Source: Methylobacterium sp. NEAU K
GTDB lineage: Bacteria > Pseudomonadota > Alphaproteobacteria > Rhizobiales > Beijerinckiaceae
Direction of reading: 5' to 3'
Assembly: GCF_030700285.1 (NCBI RefSeq)
Contig: NZ_JAUYZJ010000006.1
Span: forward strand, 149,379-213,378
DNA length: 64,000 bases
Shown piece by piece: positions 42,687 to 51,268 of the stretch. The position numbers and the translations under genes are program-made. The notes under the pieces were generated by a model. That model made no database searches and was not told where the DNA came from. It saw only the letters and a program-made list of their open reading frames with translations. Numbering within the stretch: the first letter of the stretch is position 1; the number at the start of each line of letters is the position of its first letter.

Positions 42687-44231
42687 TCAGCGCATGAAGT
42701 CGGGAGATGACAGGAACAGGGTATTCCAGTCCTGGGGCGACACCGCGCGGGCGAGCGCCGCGCGGGTCGGCTCGCTCAAGCTGGCGGCGAGGGTCGAGAA
42801 GTAGAGACCGTTCTGCAGGAGCGGGAAAGCCGGTTCCTCGACCGTGTCCGGCCCCGGGGGCTAAAACAGCCCGGCCGGGCCGGACCCGATCTGCCGCGCG
42901 ACCTCGAAGCGCGTGATCATCTGGCCGGGCCCCGACCAGGCGGCGGACAGGAGCGGGTAGCCGTCCGGCGTCGAACGGTTGAACAGGGCCTCGCCGAGGC
43001 GGTTCAGCCAGCTCTGAACCGGCCCGGTGTTGAGGATCACCCGCTCGTCGTAGGCGAGGCGCAGGGCCGACAGCACGTAGCGAACCGGATCCTTGATCTG
43101 CGAGCCGATCGCGGCGGTGAAGTCCGGCGCGCGAACCAGGGCCTCCGTCACCGCCGCGATGTCGCCGTCGCTGCGCGCGAACACGCCGGCGAGATGCTGC
43201 ACCAGGGCCTCGGGTGGCTCAGTCCCCATGAAGTAGGTCGCGAGGGCGCGCGACACGTGACGGGCCGTGGCGGGCTGACGGCAGAGGAGGTCGAGCGCCT
43301 CCTCGACCTCCGCGAAGCCGCGGCCGCGGATCGTGTGACCGAGGAAGAGCTTGTCGCCGTAATCGTGCCGGTTCGGGTTGAAGATGAACAATCCGTCCCT
43401 GACGAGGTCGGCCTGTCGCTCTGGCTTCAGCTTCGGGGCCGCGGGCTGCGCGTCGATGCCGACGCCGGTGAGGATGCGGGCAAGCGCCTCGACGTCGGCC
43501 TGGGTGTAGCCGGAGCCCACACCCATCGTGTGCAGCTCCATGATCTCGCGGGCATAGTTCTCGTTGATGTGGCCGGCCGTGTTCTCGGCGTTGTCGAGGT
43601 AGCGCAGCATCGCCGGGTGGCGCAACGTTGCGGCGAGGAGATCGCGGAAGCGGCCGAGCGCGTGCGGGCGGATAGCCGTGTCGACGTAATCGCCGACCAG
43701 TGCTCGCAGGTTCGCCTTGCCTTGATGAACGTTGAAGCGGTTGAACCAGAACCAAGTCAGGCGCTCGCGCAGCTGATCGGGGCTGTAGAGCGCGCGCAGC
43801 ACCGTCGCGGCGACGGCGTCGCGGGCGGCGGCGGTGAGCGCGGCCTGATAGACCTGCTGGGCCGCATTCTTCGTCTCCGGACCAAGCTCCGCTCTGGCCG
43901 CCTTCGCCTGCGCTTCGAAGGCCCGTACGCGCTCGATGAGTGTTCCGCGCGGTGCCAGGGCGGCGAGCTGCGCCGCGGCCGCCGGAGGCAAGCGGGGCTC
44001 ATCGTGCGGATGGAGCTGGTCCTTGAGCCAACGCTCGCGCCCCTGGCTGTGCAGCGCCTCGACGCTCGACGGACTTGCGCCCCAGGTCAGTGCGTCGAGA
44101 AACGCCACGTCCGCCGCCGGCGCCTTGACCTGAGTGGCGGCTGCGATCTGGGCCGGGACGAGCGAGCCGGCCGCCAGGATGGTCCCACGCAGGATCTTCT
44201 TGACCACCCCTCTCGGCCTCGCCATCGGCAT
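42687..44231 (-). pseudogene. DUF1800 gene with in-frame amber stop
   Basis: From ATG 44231 (GGGAG six bases before) it reads a signal-like segment, then DAVTxxGASPSS-type text typical of DUF1800 (AFLDALTWGASPSSVEALHS, LTWFWFNRFNVHQGKANLRA, NENYAREIMELHTMGVGSGY, DYGDKLFLGHTIRGRGF). At codon 457 there is a TAG (42861-42863). The same frame then continues for 57 more residues (LLQNGLYFSTLAASLSEPTR, WNTLFLSSPDFMR) to the true stop at 42687-42689, 11 bp before DUF1501. So the C-terminus is cut off unless the stop is read through. A recent nonsense mutation or a sequencing error are both possible. Confidence 0.85.
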
Positions 44232-44521
44232 CGCAATCTCCCGGACTGGGGAAATCTCGGCCGCGATCTCGTCCGATCTGCGGCTGATCTCACCGGGATG
44301 GCAGTCCTCCCGCAAACTTGATCGTGTCGGCTCTGCCGCTTCTCACCGTAGCAGGGCCGGAGGAGCGCCTACGACGGGTCGGGCCTGACAAGCGCCGTCC
44401 TGAGAGGATGACCGCTCCGGTACGGGGCGGCGTGGTATTCGGCCTTCCACCGGCTTCGGGTCGAGACAGCATCCGAGGGCGTCGATCGGGGCACCGCCCT
44501 CGCTTGATGCCGCTTCATCGC

Positions 44522-44899
44522 CTACCACCCATCGCCATAGTAGTAGTTGTGGTGGTGGTGGTGGTGATGATGGTGATGATAGAATGGGCCCCAATAGGCG
44601 TGATGATGGTGATGATGATGGTAGAAACGCCGCCAATAGCCGTGATGATGGTGGTGATGGTGATGGTGGTAGTAGAACTGCGCCTTCTGGACCAAGCCCT
44701 CTTTCCGAGCCTCCGCCGCACGGGCATCCGCAGCCTTGAGCAGTTCGACCGCGTTCGGGATCGGTTTGACCAGATCGGCGTAGGACGAGACCTGCATCAC
44801 GGAATCCAGGTTCGCGGGGGCTGAGACTGCGGCCTGAGCCGGCCCAGCCGCAGCCAGGGCTGTCACGGCACCGACCACGCCTGCGATTGTCTTATCCAT
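44522..44899 (-). CDS. Secreted polyhistidine protein
   Basis: 125 residues. AAGGAGG is five bases before the ATG. A signal peptide (AGVVGAVTALAAAGPAQAAV) leads to a helical segment (SYADLVKPIPNAVELLKAAD), then a C-terminal region with three His runs of about 9, 7 and 10 residues separated by Tyr/Trp/Phe-containing linkers (GYWRRFY, AYWGPFY) and ending NYYYGDGW. It would bind Ni, Co, Zn or Cu in the periplasm. The repeat unit is FYH(n), so it may have grown by duplication. No transporter is adjacent. Confidence 0.8.
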   Translation of the reverse strand: MDKTIAGVVGAVTALAAAGPAQAAVSAPANLDSVMQVSSYADLVKPIPNAVELLKAADARAAEARKEGLVQKAQFYYHHHHHHHHHGYWRRFYHHHHHHHAYWGPFYHHHHHHHHHHNYYYGDGW

Positions 44900-45347
44900 C
44901 GAAACCTCCTTGCCGGGACCTGACTGGAAGCCGCAAATACGGCCGCCTCAGAATGCTGTCCGAACGCTTCGATGGCGTCCGCCCCTCAACCCAGCGTGTC
45001 GCAGCCTAAGCACCCGTTTCTGTCGGAAGGCTGAATGGCGGCGCAGACCTCACGTCGTCTGAAGACAACTCGATAGCTTGGCGGTAATAGCGGAATCACA
45101 CTTCGGCGATCCTTGGATTTGCCGCATCCCATGTCCCCCGATCGTCGTACCTTCCTCTGGCTGGCGGCCCGCTCACGCGCATGGTCCCCGATTCTAGACT
45201 TGATGCGCCCTGTGCCTGCACAATGCCCGTCTTCGGAGTCAAGCGCGTCCGGATCGGTGGCTGAAATGCGCCGACGAGGCTGCATGGGCAGCCCACCGAT
45301 GTCACTCAGCCATGGCCCGACGCCAGGCCATCGTCGCGGCCCAGATC
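44900..45347. other. No gene seen
   Basis: About 450 bp between the polyhistidine gene and the second IS3 element. It holds the promoter of the polyhistidine gene. Frames are short and not protein-like. Confidence 0.35.
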
Positions 45348-46055
45348 TGACCGGCCGCCTTTGAACCGGGCTGATTGAGAGGATCGGCCAGGACCAGAGG
45401 AGTCGGAGATGGAGCGAGGACAGCAGCCGAGCGCGGAGCAGGTGGTGCTGATGCTGCGCCAGATCGAGGCGCAGACGGCATAGGGCAAGAGCTTGGCCCT
45501 GGCCTGCAAGGAGGCGGACGTATCCATGCAATTCCATGACCGCTGGCGTCAGGAGTACGGCGGACTGATGGTCGATCGGACGCGCCGGATGAAGGATCTT
45601 GAGCGTGGGAACACTCGGTTGCGTCGGCTCGTGGCGGATCTGTCTCTGGTGAGTCAGGTGCTGAAGGATGTTGCCTCGGGAAACGCACAGCCCCCGAGCG
45701 ACGCCGGCAGGCGGCGATCGGCATCCAGGAGAAGTATGGCCTCTCGGAACGTCACCCCTCTCGGATCGTCGGCCAGCATCGCGGCACGCAGCGCACCGTG
45801 CCAACGGTGCCGGCCAACGAGGATGCATTGACCCGTGTCATCGTGGCCCTGGCGTCTGAGTATGGGCGCTTCGGCTACCGCCGCGTCGCCGCGCTGCTGC
45901 AGGCAGTCGGCTCGTCCATGGGCAGAGTCCGGGTTCGGCGCATCTGGCTTCGCGAGGGGCTGACGGTCCCGCAGCAGCATCGGCCGCGCAGCCGGCTGTG
46001 GCTCAACGACGGATTGTGCGTGCGTTTGCGACCGCTCCATCGCTACCAGGTCTAG
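45348..46055 (+). mobile_element. IS3-family relic, second copy
   Basis: Homologous to the element at 30208. OrfA starts at 45409 (MERGQQPSAEQVVLMLRQIE) but has a TAG at codon 25 (45481-45483), where the other copy has CAG. After it the frame continues (GKSLALACKEADVSMQFHDR). OrfB (GRFGYRRVAALLQAVGSSMG; LHRYQV) runs to 46055, where a TAG replaces the Trp of the other copy; similarity ends there. Both genes are therefore dead and the right end is missing. Confidence 0.82.
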
Positions 46056-46242
46056 AGGGCCAGGAGGGTATTCAGCACGCGGTGCACTCCATAACGGAGT
46101 GCGCTTGGCGGTCCGCCACCGCCAATGCCGAAGGACACGCGCCGAACGCGGCAGCAGTGTGATGCGGGGGCCCGCTTCTCCTGTGGATGGTATGCGATCT
46201 CCTCTTGGCGCATTCGGAGCGGAGACTCAGCACAGGCAGCTG

Positions 46243-46467
46243 GTGAGCTTCACCATTCCCAAGGCGGATCCGCCCAACCTGTTCACCGCCGCCGGCATAC
46301 CCGTCGATGCCGAGGCCGTGCAGCCCAAGCGCAAGCGCGCCAGCAGGCCCAGGAAGCCCACACCGGCGGAGAATGCGGAAGCGGACCGCGTGATGGGCGG
46401 CCGCGGCCTACGGGGCCCGCTGAGCCCCGGGCAGCGCAGCAGGGTGGGGACCGGCCGCGAGATCTGA
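46243..46467 (+). CDS. Possible small basic protein (74 aa)
   Basis: A GTG-started frame reading VSFTIPKADPPNLFTAAGIP, then KRKRASRPRKPTPAENAEAD and LRGPLSPGQRSRVGTGREI. Codon usage resembles local genes and the basic middle looks deliberate. There is no good ribosome-binding site and no recognised family. It may be part of a longer lost gene, because the preceding IS relic ends abruptly. Confidence 0.3.
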   Translation: MSFTIPKADPPNLFTAAGIPVDAEAVQPKRKRASRPRKPTPAENAEADRVMGGRGLRGPLSPGQRSRVGTGREI

Positions 46468-46641
46468 GCCTCACGCCCGTGCTGCCCTTCGCACTGGCTC
46501 GCAACGCCAACGTGGTCGCAGAGGTGATCGAAAGACTTCCGCAAGGCTATGCGCCGGACCTCGACAGGAGGAGCGATCTCGAAGTGATGCTTGGACAGGG
46601 CTGCCGGGATGGTTCCCCGGAGCCTTAACCAGCCTCGCAGG

Positions 46642-46965
46642 TCAATAGCCGCCGTAGAACCGGCGCGGGCCGTCGTAGCCCCCATAATAGCCGCCGGGGC
46701 CGCGCTCGTAGCCGCCACCGTATCCGTAGCCTGGGCGACCGCCATATGGGCCGCGGGGGCCGCCATAGCCCCATCCCCGGTAGTTAGGGCGGCAATGCCC
46801 CCACGGATTCGGGTGGAAGCCAGGACCGCAACCACCGGCCACGCGCTCGATCAGCATCTCGCCGGCAGGCGGCTCATAACCGAGCGGACCGGCGTTCGCT
46901 GCCGTGGCGGTGGAGAGGCCCACTGCGAGCACCGCGGTCATCCCGAGTACCTTGAAGCGCACCAT
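46642..46965 (-). CDS. GCG-CRPN secreted Gly/Tyr-rich protein
   Basis: 107 residues from ATG 46965 (AAAGGG eight bases before). Signal peptide MVRFKVLGMTAVLAVGLSTA (cleavage near ANA), then EMLIERVAGGCGPGFHPNPW and GHCRPN, the GCG-CRPN motif. The tail is Gly/Tyr repeats (GWGYGGPRGPYGGRPGYGYG). Same family as the protein at 15411-15764 but in a different genomic setting. Function unknown, extracytoplasmic. Confidence 0.85.
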   Translation of the reverse strand: MVRFKVLGMTAVLAVGLSTATAANAGPLGYEPPAGEMLIERVAGGCGPGFHPNPWGHCRPNYRGWGYGGPRGPYGGRPGYGYGGGYERGPGGYYGGYDGPRRFYGGY

Positions 46966-47181
46966 GACACGACCCTTTGAAACCATCGGCATGAGCTTGC
47001 CGGACCGGATTTGGCGAGGATGCAACCGGCGTCCTGAACCACTTCTGGTCCGCTCGTTCATCGATCCGATGGCTGATGGGCGGGAGCCGATCCGATGGAG
47101 ACGTTCTCTCGGTAGGACGCATCAAAACGGCGGGGCTCGCACCCCGCCGCACACAGTTCGTTGGTCCACTCCCAATGGAGA

Positions 47182-47424
47182 TCAATCTTCGTCATCGTCC
47201 TCGCGACGTAGGCGCTCTTCACGCCGGATCGGGTCACGTCGCTCCTCACGGAATTCCTCACGACGCTCCTCACGACGGATCTCGTCCCGGCCCCGCTCCC
47301 GCGGCGAGCGCGGATCAACCCGCACGCCTCCTGGTCCGATGTCGATGCTCTGCGCCGAGGCCGGCAGGCTTGGGATGGCGAACAGGCCGGCTGCGATTAA
47401 CGAACCGGCGAACAAGTGCTTCAT
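47182..47424 (-). CDS. Small secreted highly charged protein (80 aa)
   Basis: Signal peptide MKHLFAGSLIAAGLFAIPSL (cleavage near ASA), then SIDIGPGGVRVDPRSPRERG and a tail composed almost only of Arg, Glu and Asp (REERREEFREERRDPIRREE). GGGAG lies nine bases before the ATG. Similar Arg/Glu-rich exported proteins occur in methylobacteria; no function is known to me. The tail would be a single charged helix. Confidence 0.65.
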   Translation of the reverse strand: MKHLFAGSLIAAGLFAIPSLPASAQSIDIGPGGVRVDPRSPRERGRDEIRREERREEFREERRDPIRREERLRREDDDED

Positions 47425-47453
47425 GGCGTGTTGCTCCCAAACGATCGAGGCCG

Positions 47454-47774
47454 TTACCGGCGGTTTGTCAGGCTGAAGAGTGCGAGCCCCGCCAGTGCCG
47501 CGAGGCCCAAGGCGAGGGAGCGATTGGCTTGGACAAAGTCGGCCGCTTGCTCGCCGGCTTGGCGGAGATCGTTTCCAAGCGGCGACCCGGTCAGGATGCG
47601 CTCCGCCCTGGCGCGGTTCTCTTCACGGGTGTTGATGGAGACGTCGAACGCATCGCCATACCGATCGATCTCGATGCTGTTGCGGGCAAACCCTGCGCGC
47701 GCCAGCCGCTCTCGCGCCGATCGAGCAGCCTTAAGAGATGAGAACGTCACTGACGCTGAGGTGCTGTCCGACAT
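47454..47774 (-). CDS. Hypothetical protein with C-terminal membrane helix
   Basis: 106 residues; GAAGGA five bases before the ATG. The N-terminal part (SVTFSSLKAARSARERLARA, SIEIDRYGDAFDVSINTREE) looks like a small alpha/beta domain, perhaps of the YflT/GsiB-like stress type. It ends with a transmembrane segment, SLALGLAALAGLALFSLTNR. It lies 29 bp upstream of the charged secreted protein gene on the same strand, a possible operon. Confidence 0.6.
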   Translation of the reverse strand: MSDSTSASVTFSSLKAARSARERLARAGFARNSIEIDRYGDAFDVSINTREENRARAERILTGSPLGNDLRQAGEQAADFVQANRSLALGLAALAGLALFSLTNRR

Positions 47775-47825
47775 GGGTTCCTTCGCGGTGCGGGTCGAAA
47801 CTCGTCGAGGGCGATCGGGTTTCTC

Positions 47826-47969
47826 ATGGGGCTAACCCCTGGTGTCGCCAATTGGGTCCGAGATCATGCAAGTCACGTCCAGCACGAGGCCGTCGGTGCC
47901 GCGCTCCAAGCACTGACCGAGGCCAGCCGAGACCTGATGCTGATGGGCGAGACTGTGGCGGCCGACTGA
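47826..47969 (+). CDS. Possible 47-residue small protein
   Basis: ATG 47826 to TGA 47969. Translation VANWVRDHASHVQHEAVGAA then LQALTEASRDLMLMGETVAA D forms a clean amphipathic helix, unlike random high-GC translation. The ribosome-binding site is weak (GAGGG about 14 bases upstream). Could equally be the surviving end of a longer gene. Confidence 0.3.
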   Translation: MGLTPGVANWVRDHASHVQHEAVGAALQALTEASRDLMLMGETVAAD

Positions 47970-48029
47970 GCCGGCGCGTCATCGTTTGTCGTCATCAGCC
48001 TCACGCGCACGCACGGGATCACGAAAATC

Positions 48030-48359
48030 CTACCGCCCGAACCGCCGTAGCAACTCCCGATGCGGCCTCTGCTCTTCGCGCCATTCCGCGTTGGCGGCCT
48101 TCACCATCTCGCGCAGCTGGAAGTAATTCGCCCGGATCTCCCACTTCATGGCGACATGAGCCGCCGAGCGGCGCCCGCGGATCAGGGACACCGTCCGAAC
48201 CCGCTGCAGCCCTTCGGGCGTCCGCGCGCCCGCGTGCTGCTTCCTCCATGCATCCGGCAGCGACCGTTCGGCATGGCCGGGGAACGGCACGACCAGCATT
48301 TGCGGGTGCAGGCGCCCCAGCGTGTGGAGGCCCACGCTGGGGCCATCGCGTCTCGCCAT
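48030..48359 (-). CDS. Hypothetical protein (109 aa)
   Basis: From ATG 48359 (GGAG nine bases before) it reads MARRDGPSVGLHTLGRLHPQ, PFPGHAERSLPDAWRKQHAG, and ends MKWEIRANYFQLREMVKAAN AEWREEQRPHRELLRRFGR. No signal peptide or known domain; the C-terminal helix is basic. The longer frame upstream overlaps IS3 debris on the other strand and is not used. Confidence 0.5.
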   Translation of the reverse strand: MARRDGPSVGLHTLGRLHPQMLVVPFPGHAERSLPDAWRKQHAGARTPEGLQRVRTVSLIRGRRSAAHVAMKWEIRANYFQLREMVKAANAEWREEQRPHRELLRRFGR

Positions 48360-48439
48360 GGTGAGGCTCCGGGATTGGATCGAAGCGCCATCATGCCGCT
48401 GCTTCCGCCGCTCAAGGCACACCGAATACCCCATCTGAG

Positions 48440-48855
48440 CCCCGCGCGCCGCCGGGGCTTTGTCGAGCATGTCCAGACCGTGCTGAAGATCTCCGAGCGT
48501 CGGCCCTGTAAGGCGCTCGGTCAGCACCGCTCGACACAGCGCAAGCTGCCGCGGGGCAAAGGTGACGAGGCGGCGCTCGTCGCCGAGTTGATCGAACTCG
48601 CCCGCACCTACGGGCGCTACGGCTACCGGAAGGTCGCCGCCCTGCTGGAAGCGGCCGGCTGGCTGTCGACGACAAGCGGGTCGAGCGCCTCTGGCGGCAG
48701 GAGGGGCTGAAGGTGCCGGCCAAGCAGCCCAGGCGAGGACGGCTGTGGGATGGGGATGGCTCCTGCCTCCAGCTGCGCCCTAAGTACCCCAACCACGTCT
48801 GGTCCTACGACTTCGTCGAGGCACGCACCCATGACGGGCGCAAGTTCCGGATGTG
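48440..48855 (+). mobile_element. IS3-family orfB fragment, frameshifted
   Basis: LKISERRPCKALGQHRSTQR, then ELARTYGRYGYRKVAALLEA AGWL in one frame, and DDKRVERLWRQEGLKVPAKQ, YPNHVWSYDFVEARTHDGRK FRM in the next: the N-terminal half of an IS3 transposase OrfB. One frameshift near 48665. It ends at TGA 48855 before the catalytic core is complete. It is a different subgroup from the copies at 30208 and 45348. Confidence 0.78.
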
Positions 48856-48901
48856 ATCAGCATCCAAAAGGGACCCACCCGATCCCTTGTAGGTCAGACA
48901 C

Positions 48902-49123
48902 TCAGCGCGCCGATCCGGTCCAAATCGCACTCTGGATCACACTCTTAAGCTCCTTGGGTCCCATCGGTGCATCGGTCGTCACCGTTCGCCCGCGCCATTT
49001 GGCGACCGTCATGGGGTTCAGGCCGTATTGAGCGGCTAGGGCGCGGCTACTTTCTTGCGGCGCTTGGAGCCCGGCTCGAACACGCGGCGTCGTGCGGGCG
49101 CTCCCGCGACGAACTCCTGCCAC
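48902..49123 (-). mobile_element. IS481-type transposase, N-terminal fragment
   Basis: Translation: VRAGLQAPQESSRALAAQYG, LNPMTVAKWRGRTVTTDAPM, GPKELKSVIQS. This is the helix-turn-helix N-terminus of IS481 transposases, including the GINPKTVAKWR-like motif and the T-G-P-K-x-P-x-S-T block. About 60 residues survive; the DDE core is absent. It lies directly between the IS3 fragment and the kinase genes. Confidence 0.72.
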
Positions 49124-49192
49124 GGAAAATCCTCCGACTGACGTCTCAGCGTCGATGATGCACTATCCCACTCCGGGACTGCACACCTGGGA

Positions 49193-51268
49193 TTACGATT
49201 TGCCAGGAGGCTCTTCGTCTGTCAGGAACATTTTTTGAAGCTTGGCTGCGAGATCCGAAGCTCGAAAAGGCTTGAGGAGTATCTCGAAGCCGTCCAGATC
49301 CCGGTCTTCGCCGATATAGGCGGAGGTAAGGAGAACGCGGATCTGCGGCCATCGCTGTCGCACGATGCTCCCAAGGTCGATACCAGAGACGCGGCCCGGC
49401 ATATTGACGTCTGTAAAGAGGAACGTCGCCGTAGGATCTGCTTCCAGCATCTCGAGCGCGTCATCGCCGGATCGGGCTTCTCTGATATGAAAGCCCAAGG
49501 ATTGCAGCGTGGCGGTGGTAACCTGCCGGACGTCTGCCTCGTCCTCGACGACGAGGATCGTCTTGCCTGCGGCGCTAAAGCGGTCTGTGCAATCATGTTC
49601 CGCAGTAGCGGTCGTGGAGCTGTCCTCATCCGTGAAGACGGGAAGAGATAGCTTGATCGTCGTTCCTTGTCCCAGTGTGCTGTCGATCGTGATCTCGCCC
49701 CCGCTCTGCTGAGCGAAGCCGTAGACCATGCTCAAACCGAGGCCGGTGCCCTTGCCCACTTCCTTTGTGGTGAAGAAGGGTTCGAACACCCGTCCGAGTA
49801 GCGCAGGCTCCATCCCGGTCCCCGTGTCCGACACGGTGATCTGGATGCGATCGGCTGTGTCGTCGGGAGAGCCCGAGCCGCTGTTCACGACGGCAACTTT
49901 GAGCACGAGCTCACCGCCCTCCGGCATGGCGTCGCGTGCGTTGACCGCGAGATTGATCAGCGCGGCCTCCAATTGCGACGCGTCGACACGGACCGGCGGG
50001 AGAGGCTCAGCCATATCGAGCCGAACGCTGATCCGCTCGCCCAAGGTGCGCTGGAGCAGCTTGACCAACTCCGGCATGAAGACGCAGAGGTCCAGCTCGG
50101 TGGCTTGCAGGGGCGAGCGACGTGAGAATGCCAGCAATCGACTGGTGAGTTCCGCGCAGCGCTGCGCACCCATGATCGCGCTCTGCAAACGCCGATGCGC
50201 CTTCGGGTTATCGCCGAGCGTGCGTTGCACCAGCTCCAGATTGCCGATGACGATACTCAGCATGTTGTTGAAGTCGTGCGCGATCCCGCCGGTCAGGCGT
50301 CCCACCGCCTCAAGCTTCGAGGCATGGTGGACGTTGAGTTCGAGTTCCTTGCGCTCGGTCACATCGAACCACATCCCGAAGATCTCAGGGGCTTCGGCGG
50401 TCGCGTCGCGGTTGAGCACCACTTGGTCGAGGATATGGCGCTCCACACCATCTGCCGTGCGCCAGCGATACTCCAGCGTGACAGATCCGGTCTGGCTCGC
50501 GCGGTTGAGCTCGCTGCGCACGCGCTGGAGATCGTCCGCATTCACACGCGACTGCCACAGGCCGGGCTGAGAGAAGGCTTCCCGCGAGAAGCCCGTGATC
50601 CGCTCGATGTTGTCGCTCGTGAAGTGCAGGCTGCGATCGAACTGCCCCGGCACCGCCGTATAGAGGGCGATCGGCAATCCCCGCAGAACAGCGGCCTGAT
50701 GCTCGTCACGACGTCGAAGCGCCCGCTCTGCCTCGAGCTTCTCGCCCCGAACGCGCAGATTTTCAAGAAGGAGCTCCTTCTCGGCCGCAGCTTTCTGTTT
50801 GATTTCTTCTGTCTTACGATAAAGATCAACGAAGATTTCGACCTTCGACTTGAGAATCAAGGGTTGGATTGGCTTGAAGACGTAGTCAACCGCTCCGGCC
50901 GAGTACCCCTGGAAGACGTGCGCGTCGTCCTTGTTGAAAGCCGTCAGGAACAGGATCGGCACGCGTGAAGAGCGCGGACGGCTGCGGATCAGCGTCGCGG
51001 CTTCGTATCCGTCCATGCGCGGCATCTGAACGTCGAGCAGGATCAGCGCGAAGTCAGCGAGCAGGGTCTGCCGAAGCGCGTCCTCGCCGGACTCGACCAG
51101 CACCACTTCAAGCATGGGATCGTCGAGGATCTCTGAGACCGCCAGTAGATTGCGGCGGTCATCGTCGGCGACGAGGATCTTCGTCCGCGAAGGTACGAAA
51201 CTCGCATTGGGGCGACCAGCGACCGCAACCTCATCGGACGTCGGTTCGATAGGCGAGGCTCTCGTCAT
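49193..51268 (-). CDS. Hybrid histidine kinase: REC-PAS-HisKA-HATPase-REC
   Basis: 691 residues, no membrane segment. Residues about 27-145 are a receiver ([10 protein letters not shown]; phospho-acceptor in [20 protein letters not shown]). A short coiled coil follows ([20 protein letters not shown]), then a PAS domain ([20 protein letters not shown]) with a PAC-like [14 protein letters not shown]. The kinase core has [20 protein letters not shown] (phospho-His), [20 protein letters not shown] (N box), DTGTGM and [17 protein letters not shown]-terminal receiver ends the protein ([22 protein letters not shown]). The start overlaps the stop of the giant kinase gene (ATGA), so the two are made together. 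Confidence 0.93.
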   Translation of the reverse strand: MTRASPIEPTSDEVAVAGRPNASFVPSRTKILVADDDRRNLLAVSEILDDPMLEVVLVESGEDALRQTLLADFALILLDVQMPRMDGYEAATLIRSRPRSSRVPILFLTAFNKDDAHVFQGYSAGAVDYVFKPIQPLILKSKVEIFVDLYRKTEEIKQKAAAEKELLLENLRVRGEKLEAERALRRRDEHQAAVLRGLPIALYTAVPGQFDRSLHFTSDNIERITGFSREAFSQPGLWQSRVNADDLQRVRSELNRASQTGSVTLEYRWRTADGVERHILDQVVLNRDATAEAPEIFGMWFDVTERKELELNVHHASKLEAVGRLTGGIAHDFNNMLSIVIGNLELVQRTLGDNPKAHRRLQSAIMGAQRCAELTSRLLAFSRRSPLQATELDLCVFMPELVKLLQRTLGERISVRLDMAEPLPPVRVDASQLEAALINLAVNARDAMPEGGELVLKVAVVNSGSGSPDDTADRIQITVSDTGTGMEPALLGRVFEPFFTTKEVGKGTGLGLSMVYGFAQQSGGEITIDSTLGQGTTIKLSLPVFTDEDSSTTATAEHDCTDRFSAAGKTILVVEDEADVRQVTTATLQSLGFHIREARSGDDALEMLEADPTATFLFTDVNMPGRVSGIDLGSIVRQRWPQIRVLLTSAYIGEDRDLDGFEILLKPFRASDLAAKLQKMFLTDEEPPGKS

